Below, one piece after another: positions 18,135 to 32,093 of a stretch of DNA of 64,000 nt. The DNA comes from Rhizophagus clarus (Eukaryota > Glomeromycota > Glomeromycetes > Glomerales > Glomeraceae): NCBI GenBank assembly GCA_015698045.1, contig BLAL01000176.1:774185-838184 (forward strand). The letters run 5' to 3'. The position numbers were made by a program, and so were the translations under genes. The notes beneath the pieces were generated by a model. That model ran no database searches. It saw only the letters and a list, made by a program, of their open reading frames with translations, and was not told the DNA's origin. Each line of letters starts with the position of its first letter. Position 1 is the first letter of the stretch.

Positions 18135-21100
18135 TTACTTACAACTAATTCCATCATAATCTTTATGTAAAACAAAGTAGCAAATTGCCATTGCAAAGAT
18201 TCTATCATTTTGAGTAAATTCAGAAGGCCAAACACGCATAATTATTTCATCTTAATAAATATGATTGGTGTCCTGGTAGGGTTTACTCAATTTTTTGAGA
18301 TATTCACGAATTGGTTTATTGTGTTTCCAATCATGAATTTTTTTACTATCGAGATTAGCGTTAGGTTTTTGAATATTAGATGAAAATACTTCAAAAAGTC
18401 TGTTTTTAATAGAGGCGATCATGCTTGCACGAGAATCTCGAATAACTTTCTTTAACTAAAATGTAGATACAAAATATTAAATAGTATACATTCAATTTAA
18501 ATGTAAAACTAACATACCAAACTCATAATTGCATTTTGGAATACAATTTCCCATTGTTTATTTTTCTTTAATTCTTTCATCCTTTCTAGTTGTAATTGTT
18601 CCAGCACTTTTTCAGAGTATGCTTTATATTCTTGAGCAGTTGGGTACTTGATTTCTTTAAGAATTACGTCTTTAATTGTATCAGTGTATGGCTAGAAAAA
18701 AAAAATATTTGAATTTCCCACAAGAAAAAATAATAAAAATAATAATTTTATATTACTATTAGCCATGAAATGTCATAATCTAAGATATTTCTTTTAATTT
18801 TACTTCTTCCTGAATTGGAGTTGACTACCATTGATTTTAATTCTTGAATTCCTTTTCTCAATTCATGGTTTTCATCACAAAGTTTTCTAATATCTGTATG
18901 CATAACTTCAAACAATTTATACATTTCTTGAAGGAATTCATCAGGTTCTAGTATATAAAATATATCAATTAATAAAAAACTAAAACTTTGTTTTAGAGAA
19001 TATTAAAACCTAAAATTTGTCTTTAATACTATACCTCTTAATGTTTTTTCATCTAATGACATGCTGTATACATCATTATTTGCCACTAATTCTGTTTTAT
19101 TCATTAAATATCGATTATAGTTAAAATGATTTGAATCTTCATCATCATTTTCTGAAATATAATCAGAATTTGCAGATTCATCAGTTTCTATTTGAATGTA
19201 TTGTTTTTCAGTAATATTTTTATTAGTCGTGTTATAATAATCTTCCTCTTCTGTAATATCACCAACATTAAGAATAAAAAACAGATTTGCAGTCGCTAGT
19301 GTAACTTTCTTGAAGGTGGTTGCATTATTATTATTGAGATGATTGATTACTTTCTCAAATTCTTCAATATTAATTGGTGGTTTAAGTTGTTTTGTATGAA
19401 TAAAATGAGAGGATATTGCTGAACAAATAAAAAATATAAAAAATACATGCAAATAAGAAATATTTGAATATTAACTATTAGGGTTCTGCACAGATCAGAT
19501 CAGATCAGATTTTATCAGATTTAAATCTGATCTGACAGATTCGGATCTATCAATTTCAAATCCAGATCTGAGATTCAAATATATATTTGAAATCCGAATC
19601 TGATCCGTGGACCCAAATTTAAAATCCAGATCTGATTTGAGTTTGATCCGAATCTGATCTGAATCTGACTAAATTCGGATTTAAAATAAATGATTTTAAC
19701 ATTTTTTTTAAAAATTGTTTTAATAAAAAAAATGATAATTACCGTTTTTTTAAAATCGTTTATTAAAAAAAAATGATTTTACGTTTTTTTTTAAAAAAAT
19801 CATTCCAATGAAAGAAACAACAAATTTACGTTTTTTTTTTAAAATCGTTTTAATGAAAAAATGATTTTTAATATTTTTTTTAAATCGTTTTAAATAATGA
19901 AAAAAAACGATTTTTAAAGTTTTTTTTTAAAAAAATCGTTTGATCAAAAAACGATTTTAACATTTTTTTTAAAATCGTTTTAATGAAAAAAAACGATTTT
20001 ACATTTTTTTTTTAAAATCGTTTTAATGGAAAGAAAAAAAATGATTTTTACCGTTTTTTTTTAAAAATCGTTTATATGGAAAGAGAAAAAATGATTTTTA
20101 CCTTTTTTTTAAAAAAATTGTTTAAAAAAATCGTTTAATCAATCAAGAAATGATTTTTAACTTTTTTTTTAAAATCGTTTTGATGAAAAACGATTTTACA
20201 TTTTTTTTTTTAAATCATTTTATTAATGAAAAAAAACAATTTTTAACGTTGTTTTTAAAAAAAATCGTTTTAATGAAAAACGATTTTAATATTTTTTTTT
20301 AAATATCATTTTAATGAAAAAACGATTTTTAACTTTTTTTTAAATCGTTTTAATAAAAAAGAACGATTTTATGCTTTTTTAAAATCGTTTTAATAAAAAA
20401 ACGAATTTTAATATTTTTTTAAAAATCGTTTAATAAAAAAAACGATTTTAACATTTCTTTTAAAAATCGTTTTAATAAATAAAAAATGATTTTAACGTTT
20501 CTTTTAAAAATTGTTTTAATAAATAAGAAACGATTTTAACGTTTCTTTTAAAAATCGTTTAATAAAATAAAACAATTTAACATTTTTTTTAAATCGTTTA
20601 TTTAAAAAACAATTTAGTGCTTTTTCTATTAAAAAATGGGCTTATTTAAAAAAAATGCCGATTTCAGCATTTTTTTCATAAAGTAATGCAAAATAATGCC
20701 GTTTCGGTGTGTTTAATAGGTTGCAATTCTGTTCTTGCATTTTCTTTTATTTTATAAATAAAAATGCCTTGGATGAACGGATCTTATGATCTGATCTGGA
20801 TCTGGCAGATCTGATTCGGATTCAATTCAACAGATCCGGATTATACAATTTCAAATCTGAATTCAAACTTCAGATTCAAATTTGGAATCTGAATTCGATC
20901 TGCAGATTATAATATTATAATCTGATCTGGATCTGACCGGATCAGATCCAGATCAGATCTAATCAGATCAGATTTTTTTGCGAAACCCTAGTAACTGTTA
21001 ACCATTTCATATAAAATAAAGAATAAGTGTAAAATTTTATTAATACCTTTGCTTGATGATCTTGTTAATTGACTATTTATATCTAATTGTATTAATACTA

Positions 21101-21395
21101 GTTTATTTAACTCTTATACTTATAATCATATAGATGTAATATTATTAGTACCTTCTTTATCTTTCTCAACACTCTTAGTTCCCTTAATTTTTTTCGTTTT
21201 TACAAATTCATTGAATAATTCTGGAGACATTCTTTTTGATGCAATAGTATCAGGATTACCATGAGTGACAGGATTTTTATTTTCTTTGGATATATTTTTG
21301 CGATCTTTAGACAACAGTTTTTCAAGTAATAAAGTAGAATCAACATTATTATTCTTGGAAGCAAGTCTTTTTGAATAACGTGTTTGAGCTGTCAT
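18135..21395 (-). CDS. Six-exon uncharacterised gene, probably a recent pseudogene or early-terminating allele
   Basis: Exons inferred from frame-consistent GT-AG borders: 21395-21152, 21097-21047, 19418-19035, 18947-18757, 18691-18518 and 18455-18135. Phases agree at every junction and total 1365 nt (454 codons plus stop). The N terminus is basic and low-complexity (MTAQTRYSKRLASK), the middle acidic, exon 3 a coiled-coil-like helix, and the C-terminal part has RDSRASMIASIKNRLFEVF and FAMAICYFVL. One in-frame TAA lies at 18254-18252 in the last exon and would remove the final 40 or so residues. The second intron is swollen by a 1.5-kb hAT-like insertion. The family is not recognised. It could be a host gene or a transposon-associated expanded fungal family. 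Confidence 0.6.
19479..20990. mobile_element. Non-autonomous hAT-like element inside an intron
   Basis: The ends are tagggttctgc and its inverted partner gcgaaacccta, with imperfect 8-bp flanks (ttaactat and gtaactgt, 6 of 8 equal). Subterminal zones are mirror-image runs of gatcagatctgat-type sequence (19490-19680 and 20780-20975). The core (19690-20630) is an array of short hairpin units pairing acgatttt with aaaatcgt across T-rich loops. There is no coding sequence. Assignment to hAT rests only on the 8-bp flanks and TIR length. Confidence 0.6.
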
Positions 21396-21617
21396 AATGA
21401 AAATGGGTTTTCAAGAAAAAGTTAATTTAAAATAAGCCACTTCGCAAAATCACTTAAATATTTGCTAATTAAGCTTACAAAAAGTATAAATCATTTAATA
21501 CTATATAATTAGGTAATGATCAACAAAAATCAATTTATCACCCATTTTAAAAATTAATTTTTTTATAATTTGTAATTTTTTCTGATTCACAGTATAATAA
21601 AAATAAGAATTTATAAA

Positions 21618-24600
21618 ATGACTTTCTATTGTAATATTTGTTTTAAATTATTTGCTACTATTCAAGCTCTTAAAAGTCATGAACGTTCTAATGTACACAC
21701 ACTTAAAATTCTTCAAAAAAATATATCCCAGTAAAATATAAGTATTATAAATAAAGAAATAATAGATGTTGGAGAGAAAAATGTAATTAATCATGAATTT
21801 TCTAATATACAAGAAATAATAGATGTTGAGGAGAAAGATGAATTTTATATATTAAATTCATTAAAAGATGATGAGATTCCATCATTAAACAATTTGATGG
21901 ATACAGAGTATAATGATAATGATTCTTTTCAAGAAGAGGTAATAAAATAATTTAGATTTTTTTTATTACCAACTTAATAAGAATAATAATAATATTTTTT
22001 TTTAATAAAGAACTTTTCTGGAAATAATCAGATAACATCAAATTTATCAGCAACTGTAATTATATCTCCATCAACTCAAGAATTTGATGATGCACTTTAT
22101 AAATTTCCAATTGATATTTTCCAAATATTAACTTTTTCTAATGAAGCATATTCTGATTATGTTGATTTATTAATTCGATTTAATGTGCCAAACTCACTTG
22201 GTGATGCTATAATTCAGCTATTTAATAAGCATTCTTTGAGAAGTGATTCACCTTTACCAAAAAATGCATATCAAGCTCGAAAATATATTGATAATTTGCA
22301 TAACCCTAATTCTTCATACAAACGAATTAAAGTTTGCCATTATAATGATATTGATTATTACTTTGAATTTTGTGGAATATTTTATGCTGTAAATAAAATA
22401 TTATCAAATGCAGATAATGCATCAAGTTGTGTATTTAAGTTTAATCCTGAATTTATTGTAGATGAGGTTAGTATAAAATAAATTCAAGTGAACTTAGTTA
22501 CATTTTAAATATTGCCAATATAAATAATAAAGCTTTATTTATTTAAAATAAATAGGATGGTACAGAACATTGTATTCTGAATACTATATGGGTGAATGGT
22601 GGCATCGTGCAGAATCAAAAATTCCTACAGCTGCTAAATTATTAGCACTTATAATTTACTTAGATGCATCAACTCTTAACACTTATGGAACATTCCAACA
22701 GTCATCCTATATATCTCTTTTTAGTCAATATTCCTATGAAAAGAAGGACAAAATATGAGGCAAAAGTATTTATTGGATATTTGCCCATTGTTCAAGCAAA
22801 TTCTGAAGGTCAAAAAAAGTCTGATGAATTTCGATTACTCAAATAGCAAATATTTCAAAATTGCTTAAATGCTTTATTTGAACCATTACTTTTTCAATAT
22901 AAAAGTGGAGTTCATATATATATTAATGAACAAATTGAATGGTGTTATATGACAATTGCTAATATTATTGGCGATTTACCTGAAATAACAAGTTATTGTT
23001 TAACATCAAAATCACCTAAAAGTAAGTATCTATGTCCTAAATATCTTGTTGAAAACCATAATTTATCAAACATATTTTTAAACAAGGAAGAAATGGAATT
23101 GTGAACACATAAAAACATGGAAGAAGTTTTATTTAATGATCAATGTCAAGCTTATTCTTTAATTAAATTACCAAATATTTTTTGGAGGCACAGGTAATAT
23201 TATTATTTTATTCATAATATAATTATTACTATTTATTTATTTCTAATATGTAACTTACTATTGAAATAGTTTTATTGATATATATGCAGCAGTTATGCCA
23301 GATCACATGCACCATTGTGATCTTGGTCTTTTTCAATATCAATTAAAATTCACACGTGCACTTTTAAAACTTTATGGAGGTCAAAATTTAGTAGATAAAA
23401 TGGATAATCGTTATAAAAGTATTGCTCGTTTTTCAGGTTTGAAGCTTTGGAAAAAGGGAATTGGAACTATAGCAAAATTCACTGCAGCTGATTATAGACA
23501 ACTTATGCAAATCACTATTTTTGTTATTGATGGTCTTTTAGAGGATAGGAATAAGTTAATAGATAAAAAATTAGTAAATTGTTATGTAAAATGGAATGAA
23601 ATGTATAAAATAAGTTGTCTTAATAGTTTTACAGAAATTATTCTTAGAGAATTTGATGTAAGCATTTTATTAAGTCTATATATAATATGATTTTATTCTT
23701 ATAATTGATTTTGGTTATTTTTACATTATAGGATATTAAAAAGGAATGGGCAAAAGATTTCATTTCATTGTTTAAAACACTTTCTGAATCAAATCTTAGA
23801 TTTGTAAAATTGCATTCATGGTATTACCATACCACTGATGCAATAAAAGAATTTGGTGCATTAAATGGAATGTGCACTGAAACATATGAATCTCTCCATA
23901 AATTTTATGTTAAACAACCATATCGTTTAAGTAATAAACGTAATGTAACAGAATAGTTAATAAAATCAGTATGTATAGTAATATGTATTTACTAATGAAT
24001 TAATATTTATCCTAATAAAAACCTAAAATTTTTTTTACTTATAGATAAAACGAAGAAGTTTAATGCAATGCATTAAAGGTAACATTTTACATGCAATAAA
24101 AAAAAGAAATATAGTAAATAGTGTATTATTTCAAAATGTTTTTAAAACATTTTATTTAGTTGATTATAATATCTAAACTGGAATTATGAAAGAATACTTG
24201 GGCTAGAAAAATTGCCACAAGAGATAAATAACTATTTTGAAATGATTGAAAATATAAGAATTTCTGAACTTGAAAAAGAAACTATAAATATAATTCTTTT
24301 TGAAAGTTTAAAATTGCCAAATGGGAAAATAGCACGAGCAAGTGATTCTTTTTATAATGCACTATTTTATAGTGATATAAGTATACAGATGTTAGATGAA
24401 GAAGCATCAGAATATGAAACTGATGATGAAAAATGTTATGTAAAGGTAAATATAGAAGCCTTTAGTTATTTTAAAATTTATTATTAATTTATTTATTAAC
24501 TTACATATCAATTTGATTTATTTATAGATATTGCTTTTATTACAAATAGTAATAAAAGAAATAAATATATACAACCTAGCATTTGTAAATTGGTATGATT

Positions 24601-24764
24601 TCAAATATAATCAACAACATTTAAAATACAAATTTAACTGTCCATATTTAAAAAGAATTAATGATTTTACATTAATTCCAATAGAATCAATTGATGATAC
24701 AGTTCATATTGTTAAACGCTACTGTAGGGAAAATGCTTACTTTGTAAATTATCATTTATTTTAA
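21618..24764 (+). pseudogene. Decayed Plavaka-type (CMC superfamily) transposase gene
   Basis: The first exon (21618-21938) encodes a C2H2 finger (YCNICFKLFATIQALKSHER), has an in-frame stop at 21732-21734, and ends in an acidic stretch. A GT-AG intron leads to 22011-22466 (NVPNSLGDAIIQLFNKHS), and another leads to 22556, where a one-base slip precedes EYYMGEWWHRAESKIP. Later landmarks are YEAKVFIGYLPIVQ, DLPEITSYCLT and PDHMHHCDLGLFQYQLKFTR (23295). More stops follow to 24764. These are hallmarks of Plavaka transposases: finger, E-W-W block, G-Y-L-P, and D-x-x-H-H-x-D-L-G. It lies divergent from the minus-strand gene ending upstream. The TIRs were not identified. Confidence 0.75.
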
Positions 24765-24865
24765 TACATTATTTTAAAATTTATTGTTCAGATTTTTAAC
24801 ATATTATTTTAAAATTTATTGTTCTGATTTTTGATGTAATATTTTAAAATTTATTTGTTCAGAAT
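24758..24865 (+). repeat. Three tandem ~45-bp AT-rich repeats
   Basis: Units of the type attttaaaatttattgttc recur three times just after the transposase remnant. Their role is unknown, and they could mark the subterminal part of that transposon. Confidence 0.6.
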
Positions 24866-24955
24866 TTGTACAAATTTTCATTCTATAATACTGCACAATA
24901 TTTTGTTTAAATTTAAAGCAAAAAGAAATTGCATAATATTTTATAGAAAATTAAA

Positions 24956-25384
24956 ATTCATCGCATATGCGAAATTTTGCCAGTGTCACGAGGTTGTAGA
25001 TTATTTCCTTTTATGGAATTTTGTATAATCATTTAGCATAACATTTTTTTAATTTTTGTCCAGAGAAAAATTTCCTTTTTTGGAATTTTGTGTAATGTAT
25101 AAAATATCACCTAGCATCACACCTCCTAGCTTTAAAAAATCACTAAGTATTATATGAACTTAAATTTTTTTCAGTGAAAAAATCTTATTTGTCACATTAT
25201 TTGTCACATCTTTAATTCTGGTCAGATTCAGTAATTCCAGTCAAATTATAAAGTTATACAAACTTCCAAAAAAGGATATTTTTCACCAGACAAAAATCCA
25301 TGAAAATAAGTTTCACTAATATCCAAAAAAGGAAATGATCAGCAGATCACGTGACAATGGCAAAATTTCGCATATGTGATGAAT
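24956..25384. mobile_element. Small MITE-like inverted-repeat element
   Basis: About 430 bp bounded by attcatcgcatatgcgaaat and its near-perfect inverted partner ending gcatatgtgatgaat. The inverted similarity extends inward about 90 bp, through ttttgcca and a cacg/cgtg core. There is no coding sequence. No clean target duplication was found. Confidence 0.65.
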
Positions 25385-25534
25385 TATAAAATCCTATTTT
25401 ATATATAAACTTGTAAAAGAAATTTACATTTTTTGCACAAATTTTAAATAATTCAAGATTTGAGTAATATATTGAATAATATTGGAAAATTTGCAGTTTG
25501 ATATGCAATATTGAACTCTCTAAAATTTAGTAAT

Positions 25535-25995
25535 GATGACTATACTAAAATAAGCAAAATTTGGCATGTCCTATATTGAAATTGGCAAGGCTATTTTAAA
25601 TAGAATAAAATCCAATTTTTTTTTCATTTGACCTGTGTAAAAATCGGTCATTACATTTGGCATTTCTGATTGTTAAATCAGAATATAACAAAAATCGGCA
25701 AAATAGAGATGGCTATACTAAAATAAGCAAAATTCGGTATGTCCTATTTTGAAATTGGCAAGACTATTTTAAATAGAGTAAAATCTGATTTTTTTTTCAT
25801 TTAATCTGTGTAAAAATTGGCCACTACATTTGGCATTTCTGATTGTTAAATCAAAATATAACAAAAATCGGCAAAAATAAAGATGGCTATACTAAAATAA
25901 GCAAAATTTAGCATATCCTATTTTGAAATTGGCAAGACTATTTTAAATAAAGTAAAATCTGATTTTTTTTCATTTGACCTGTGTAAGCATCACCC
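25535..25995 (+). repeat. Tandem ~174-bp repeat, 2.6 copies
   Basis: Copies start near 25535, 25708 and 25882 with gatggctatactaaaataag and are about 90 percent similar. The third copy stops early at gacctgtgtaa. Nothing coding is seen. Confidence 0.8.
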
Positions 25996-26513
25996 TAAAC
26001 TTTTCAAATTTTGTTAAAAAAAATCATATATGAAATACTAATAAAAAAACTTATAAAATTAAACACCTCCTAAACTTTTCACTCAAAATCCTTGCAAAAA
26101 AGAAGTGTTTAATTTTGAAAAAATACAGTAATATAACAGTTTATAATAATAATATATTATATAATACTTCTACAAATCCAATAACAAGTATCTTATTATG
26201 GTTTATATACAATGTATTGTGACAATAATTTTACAATACATTTAAAAAATTTTAAGTTATTAGCAAAGTTTATTATAACATTACCAACTTTTTTATTAAG
26301 TTTGGTCATTTTATTTTGAATTTAAATTATTCGCTTATGAACTTGAGTTGAACTTGTGTTCAACTTATATTAACCTCGTATTAAACTCAATTGTTTAAGA
26401 TCTTTGTAAATTGTATTATAGATCTATAATTATTTAATTATTAAATATATAAATTGTAATTATAGGTTTGTAATTATTCATTATTTAAATTATTTTAATT
26501 TTTTTTAAATATA
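25996..26513. other. AT-rich stretch without recognised feature
   Basis: There is no open frame of note and no repeat beyond simple A/T runs. Confidence 0.5.
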
Positions 26514-26529
26514 ATATTTAATAAATAAT

Positions 26530-28025
26530 ACAAAACTTTATTGTTTAAAAATAGATATCATTTTAAAAATTTTAATAATTCTCTTATATTATATTTTATT
26601 AAATTATTAATAGTTAATAGAAATTTAGATTTGGTTTTAATTAAAGTTAAAGCTCATATGGGAGACTTATAAAACAAACTAGTAGATAAATTGGCTAAGA
26701 AGGGTACAGAAACTGCCTTCCATCACCATTTAATATTTAATTATAGCTCCAGAGATTATAGGTTTAGCTTGCATTTTAAGGATATCCTGATTAAACAACA
26801 GCTAAAAGACTTCATTAAAACATTAGATCAAATCTAAGCGTACAGCGAGTAGAAAGATTTATGAGTTAATGAAGACTCTTTTGTTCAACGTTCTGTTCAA
26901 TATTACTGGACCATTACATAGGCTGCCTTGAAATAACTCAAATATTTCTGATGCATCACTTTATGTCAACAATTCCATGTGAAGTTTTTTGCTCAAAGTG
27001 ATTCACCAACAACTATCCATTGGATGCTAACTCCAAAGACATAAACCTATACTTTACCATGATTACTCCTACCAATTCTATCACATTGAGAAGAACGAAA
27101 CAGCATTACATCTTATAAGTTGCCCTCAAACTAAATTATTGAGATCACATATATTTTTATTGTTCAAAGATTTCCTCCTCAATACTATCCCACAATATTC
27201 AGATTCACTATCTTCCTCCATACTAATTTCTTAACTTTTGGACAAGTAGCTTAGCTCCTCTGTAAATTCTCAACCTTTTATTGATCTTATGATTTATGCT
27301 GCTACCAGAAAAATGGATATGATTCTTTTTCAAAAGATTCAAAGTATTTTTAAGTAGTAACCATGGGTTACAATTCTCTTTTGCATTAAATTGTTGATCA
27401 AACTTATATAATTATTTAAATCAATTCTCTGGCATCAGAGATGTGATTGCATCATCAAATGGAAACAACTTAAGGCATCACAAAGAAAGATAAATTTTCT
27501 TCTCTACCAACTTATCACCACACATGCATTTTGTCTCTTAACATTGGGCATAATAAAACTCCAGACTTTTTCTTAAATGATCTATTTATAAAACTTTATT
27601 TAAAATTTCTACTCTTAACAAAAAAAGAATATTTTTTGAAATCACTTAATCTCACCTTTATGCAGATACAGACATTGATACATTTGAAAAGTTGTTTTTT
27701 ATAGTTATATAAAAAATTACCAGGGTTTTATAATATTAATCTTTTAAGAAATACAGATGATTTATTGATGATATGTTAATTTATTTTAGTAATTTTAATT
27801 TTATGATGTTTGTTTTAATTTTAAATTTATTTATTTATTTTAATTCATTTTAGTTTAGTTTGTTTTATGGTAATTAAATTTTATTTTTTTTAGAATTTTA
27901 TAGGATTGGTTTATTTTCATGGGTCACATTTAGTTGAGTTGGAAGGGTCATATAATATTGTTTGTAATATTTTTTAATATTTTTCAATAAATATAGTATG
28001 ATCTTTAAATTAAAAAAAAAAAAAA
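26530..28025 (+). mobile_element. 5'-truncated decayed LINE (non-LTR retrotransposon) 3' end
   Basis: It starts inside an RNase H-like stretch (KVKAHMGD, then NKLVDKLAKKGTETA, about 26645-26720), followed by decayed C-terminal coding with a HLISCPQTKLL-like segment (about 27105-27140), and ends in a poly(A) tract at 28007-28025. It is flanked by a 16-bp direct repeat, atatttaataaataat, at 26514-26529 and 28026-28041. Truncation at the 5' end, a poly(A) tail and a long duplication are the LINE signature. Many stops are present. Confidence 0.65.
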
Positions 28026-28041
28026 ATATTTAATAAATAAT

Positions 28042-29300
28042 TAGGATTAAATTAAAGAATTCTAAAAAAACAATTTTTTCATATAAACCTTTGGAAATTT
28101 TTCTATCAAAAAATACCCTAAACGATCCTTTAATTAAAAAATTCTCAAAAATAATTTCTTAAACAAACTCAAAGAAATTTCTCTATTAAAAATAAGGTTA
28201 CCTGAGTTTCTACTAGTCAGAATAGGACAATTTAGCCTAAATTTGACCAGGTCAAATATAGATTAAATGATGATCTAACCTATATCAAATTGAGATCAAT
28301 TTTTTTAGCGTATTTAGGGTACTAATTGTCTCAAATTCAGAAAGAAAATTTGAACATTATTTTACCTATATTAGAATATTATTACATATTTATTTGACCC
28401 TAAAGAAAACTATATTCAATTACCTGAATATTATTAATAAATAGGTCAAACTAGAGATTTTTTAAGGCCTAATAATAGTAGTTTTATTAACATTTTTATT
28501 TATAGCTATGTACATATTATATTATATAAAATTTAATCTAATATCTATTTATCTATATATTATCACTTGTTATTATTTATTAATCTATTTGCTATTTATT
28601 TACAATCATCATCTACACAATCATGTATCCTAAAAAAATCCTAAATATACATCATATGAAAGTCAAAGGACAACCTAAAAAAAAATAAAAAATAAATTCA
28701 TAAATTAACAATTTGTAAAAATAAAAAATTAAAATCAAATAAAAAATATATTATAAATCTGTATATTTGAAAATCTTAAAGAATAAATTACTAAAAAAAG
28801 AAAAAATAAAGAAATATTACAAATGTTTCTAATTAACTAAAAGTAAAATATTAGTTTCATAATAAGTGAAACTTACCATTTTCATTTTCATGTTCACTTG
28901 AAACCTATAATATATTTTTAATTAGAAATGTTTAAAAAAATATATTAAGTTTTACAACACAACTTTTGCAAAACTTACTATTTAAGGATAGAAGGATTAA
29001 CATTAATGATCATATGACTAAAATTTTTTTTTCAGGAAAATTAATAAAATGTTACTTGTTAAAGTTTTTAATTTTAATAAAAAAAAAAATTTTTTAATGT
29101 AAAACTGACATGTTGAAACCTAACACGTCCTCCTATTACTTTAAAATAGGTGCTTATAACAAACTTTTAGCTCAAAAACTTCAATAAAAGATAAAAATAA
29201 ATTGCAAATCATTTTATATAAGTTATGAATTACCTAATCATATTTAAATTTTATGTTACATATTATTTTAAAATTTTATTCTTAACTTATCTTTGTTAGA
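28042..29300. other. AT-rich stretch without recognised gene
   Basis: Long A/T-rich sequence with stops in all frames. It contains a pair of short direct repeats around 28070-28200 (aaacaatttttt and aataatttctt contexts), but nothing classifiable. Confidence 0.5.
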
Positions 29301-29639
29301 AAAAATGTTTTATTGGTTAGAAAGGCTTTTAATATATAATCCATATAATGTCATTTATTTAAATGCAAAAATAGAAGTATTATAGTTCAAGATAATACTA
29401 GAAAGTACGAAATTTTACTTTTATATGTTAAAGTTAGTATAAAAAAAAATCTTGCAACTAGCAATTACTTAAACATTAAAATTAATGGATGTAAATTTGA
29501 ATATGAAGACAAAATATAAGTTCTTATTATTCCTAAATATATTATTTTTACCAAAGTTCATAATTCTTTTGTCCAATTATCAATTAAAAAGAACATACAG
29601 TAGATAACACTTTGATTTTTTATTAGGTAAATTATGGTG

Positions 29640-31260
29640 AAGATAAAACCTTTACTAATATTCAATATTCATTATGAAAACCAGATTTTTTTGCAAGTTT
29701 AATTACACGTTTATTTGAAAAGAACAGAATATCCATATCTGATCTTTTAAGATTTAATGATAAAAATAATATAGAATTTTTTCATTTTATTATTAATGTG
29801 AAATTTCTAATAATATTTAAAGATTTTAAAAAAAATTATACTGCTATTAATAAGGGTATTACATTAAAGCAATCATGTAAAAAAAAGGAAATTGTAATTT
29901 TAAATGATATTACATTATCATCTAATTTGGCTAGTAATATTATATTAAGTTTAACAGTATCACAAGAAGGTCTTTTAATAGATGGATTAAGTGTACAGAC
30001 AATAGCAGTACAATTTTTTGAAATAAAAGATGAACCATACCAAGTAAGAAAATAACTTAAAATTGAAAAAGATAAAAATTTATAGAATAATCACAAAGAG
30101 AAAAATATTGATAAAAATCAATATTTAGATCATATGATAGATGAAACAATATTAAAGGCTAAATTTAAATTAATAATCTTAATCGATACTAAACAATATT
30201 TAAAGACAATTTGAAGATACTTTTTACTTAATCATATTCAAGATGTTATAGTAAATTTAAAAAAAAATTGGAAGTTATTAACGTAAGTTTTAGTGTTAAA
30301 ACTTGTATTTTTTATAATGATTGTAGAAAAATAATAGAATATAAAAATGAAATATACCAAAATAATTTTGGCATTTTGGTATCTGATGCAAAATTAGCCA
30401 GTAATGCAAATTATCAACAGATAGAAACTATATTTTCAACAATTGGTATTACATCACAAATTGTAAAAAAAACCTATTACAATTATCAAAAAAAATTTTT
30501 TAATACATTGCACTATGTAGCAGTAACTAGCAGTGCAGAAGAAACTCTTAAGACTGCTTATTTGCATATTGTAAATATAGGAAAAAAAGTATTACCAGTA
30601 AATTTTGATGTATTCTGGTTTCATGTGCGTGAAAAATACAAACCAAGCAAATAGAGAATTGATTTTATAAAAAGAACTTTCTAGTAAGTATAATTACATA
30701 TATATTAATTATGTAAAAAATGCATTTGTTTATTAGTTTATTTAATCTAGATTTTACATACCATTCTGTAATCACTTTTCATGTTGTAGAAAAGTTACAA
30801 AGCAGAAAAATAAAAGATCAAGAGAAATCTCAAATTATTTACTAGGGTAATTTTGATAAATCATTGCGTCAAATAGAACATACTATTCTTATTGAAGTTC
30901 TCAAGAAAATCTAACTAAGTTTAGATAAATATGATTTGATATTAGATATTGATGTTGATAGAGATTTAAATAATAATAAAACTTTGTCTAGTATTCATTC
31001 GGTAAATAAAATTTATGGAGATCTAAAACATATAGGTAAAAACATTTGTATTGATTGTATTAATAATTTTTCAACTGTAAATATTTATTTGAACATTTAT
31101 TTAATATTTTATTACTTAATAGCAAAGAATGCAATTTGGAAAGATTATGAAAATATAATAATGAAATACTATACTCAGGTTATATACTACAAGAAAAGAA
31201 GATCCCAATATTGAAATATTAGAAGATCAAAAAGTATTAAATTTACAAATTAATGAATTA
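29640..31260 (+). pseudogene. Decayed transposase-like gene, family uncertain (possibly Kolobok-like)
   Basis: There are three readable stretches. 29740-30055 is helical/basic, then SQEGLLIDGLSVQTIAVQFF. 30268-30654 has GILVSDAKLASNANYQQIET, IGITSQIVKKTYYNYQKKFF, then a helical SAEETLKTAYLHI. 30930-31110 has LILDIDVDRDLNNNKTLSSI and VNKIYGDLKHIGKNI. The order (small 'colleague-replacement' helix block, then a DGD-like acidic motif followed by D-L-K-H) recalls Kolobok/Mutator-like transposases of fungi. Assignment is weak. Several stops and slips are present. Confidence 0.4.
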
Positions 31261-31659
31261 GTTACACACTTTTCTAGTAATTATTCATTATGCTGAGAAA
31301 AGTTTTGTTGGCATAAATCTAATATTGACCTAGAATTACTTGAACTAAATTTACTAAAATATAATAATAATAAACATACTTCTTTTAAATTTATATCAAT
31401 AGAAGTACTATTTCATCTTCCAACACAATAAAGTCTTATTACTACTATTCGTACCTCTTATAACACAGGTTGAATGGAGTCAAATCGATCACCAATCGGT
31501 CATGTGACTGATTGGTAACTGATTAATGACTGATTAATATATGGTTGAATTTACCAGTTATCAATAGGTCATTGATGACTGATTGGTTGCTAATTGGCTT
31601 ATTATATATTAGCAGATTTTTAGATTTTTTCAACAATAATGTTTTATTTATAAACCATT

Positions 31660-32084
31660 TTAAACTTTAATAGAAAATTTTTTTTAATAGATTTCTTAAG
31701 ATTCGTATAGAATATTATTAATAAATAGAGATTCTTTTTTTTGAGATTTCTAAGAATTCGTATAAGATATCTAATAAAAAATTTTTTTTTATTTTCTAAG
31801 AGTTCATCATATAAAAGGAGTTCGTATGGGATATCTGATAGAAAATTTTTTTGCGAAATTTTCTAAGAGTTCATATGGGAAGGGTTTGAATAGAAAATTT
31901 TTTTTTTGAAAGATTTTCTAAGATTCGTATAGGATATTTTTGATAAATAGATTTTTTTTTATTTCTAAAAGTTCATATGAGAAGAGTTCGTATAGGATAT
32001 CTGATAAAAAAATTTTTTTTTTAAGAGATTTTCTGAGTTCAGTTCATATAGGATATCTAATAGAAAATTTTTTTTGAGAGAATT
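31660..32084 (+). repeat. Satellite of gttcgtatgg/gaaaattttt units, left part
   Basis: About seven degenerate units of 60-90 bp built from ggatatctgatagaaaattt, a T run, gagattttctaag and agttcgtatggg. The array continues in the same orientation from 34376 and was split by the element at 32094-34366. Confidence 0.75.
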
Positions 32085-32093
32085 TGTATAGGA

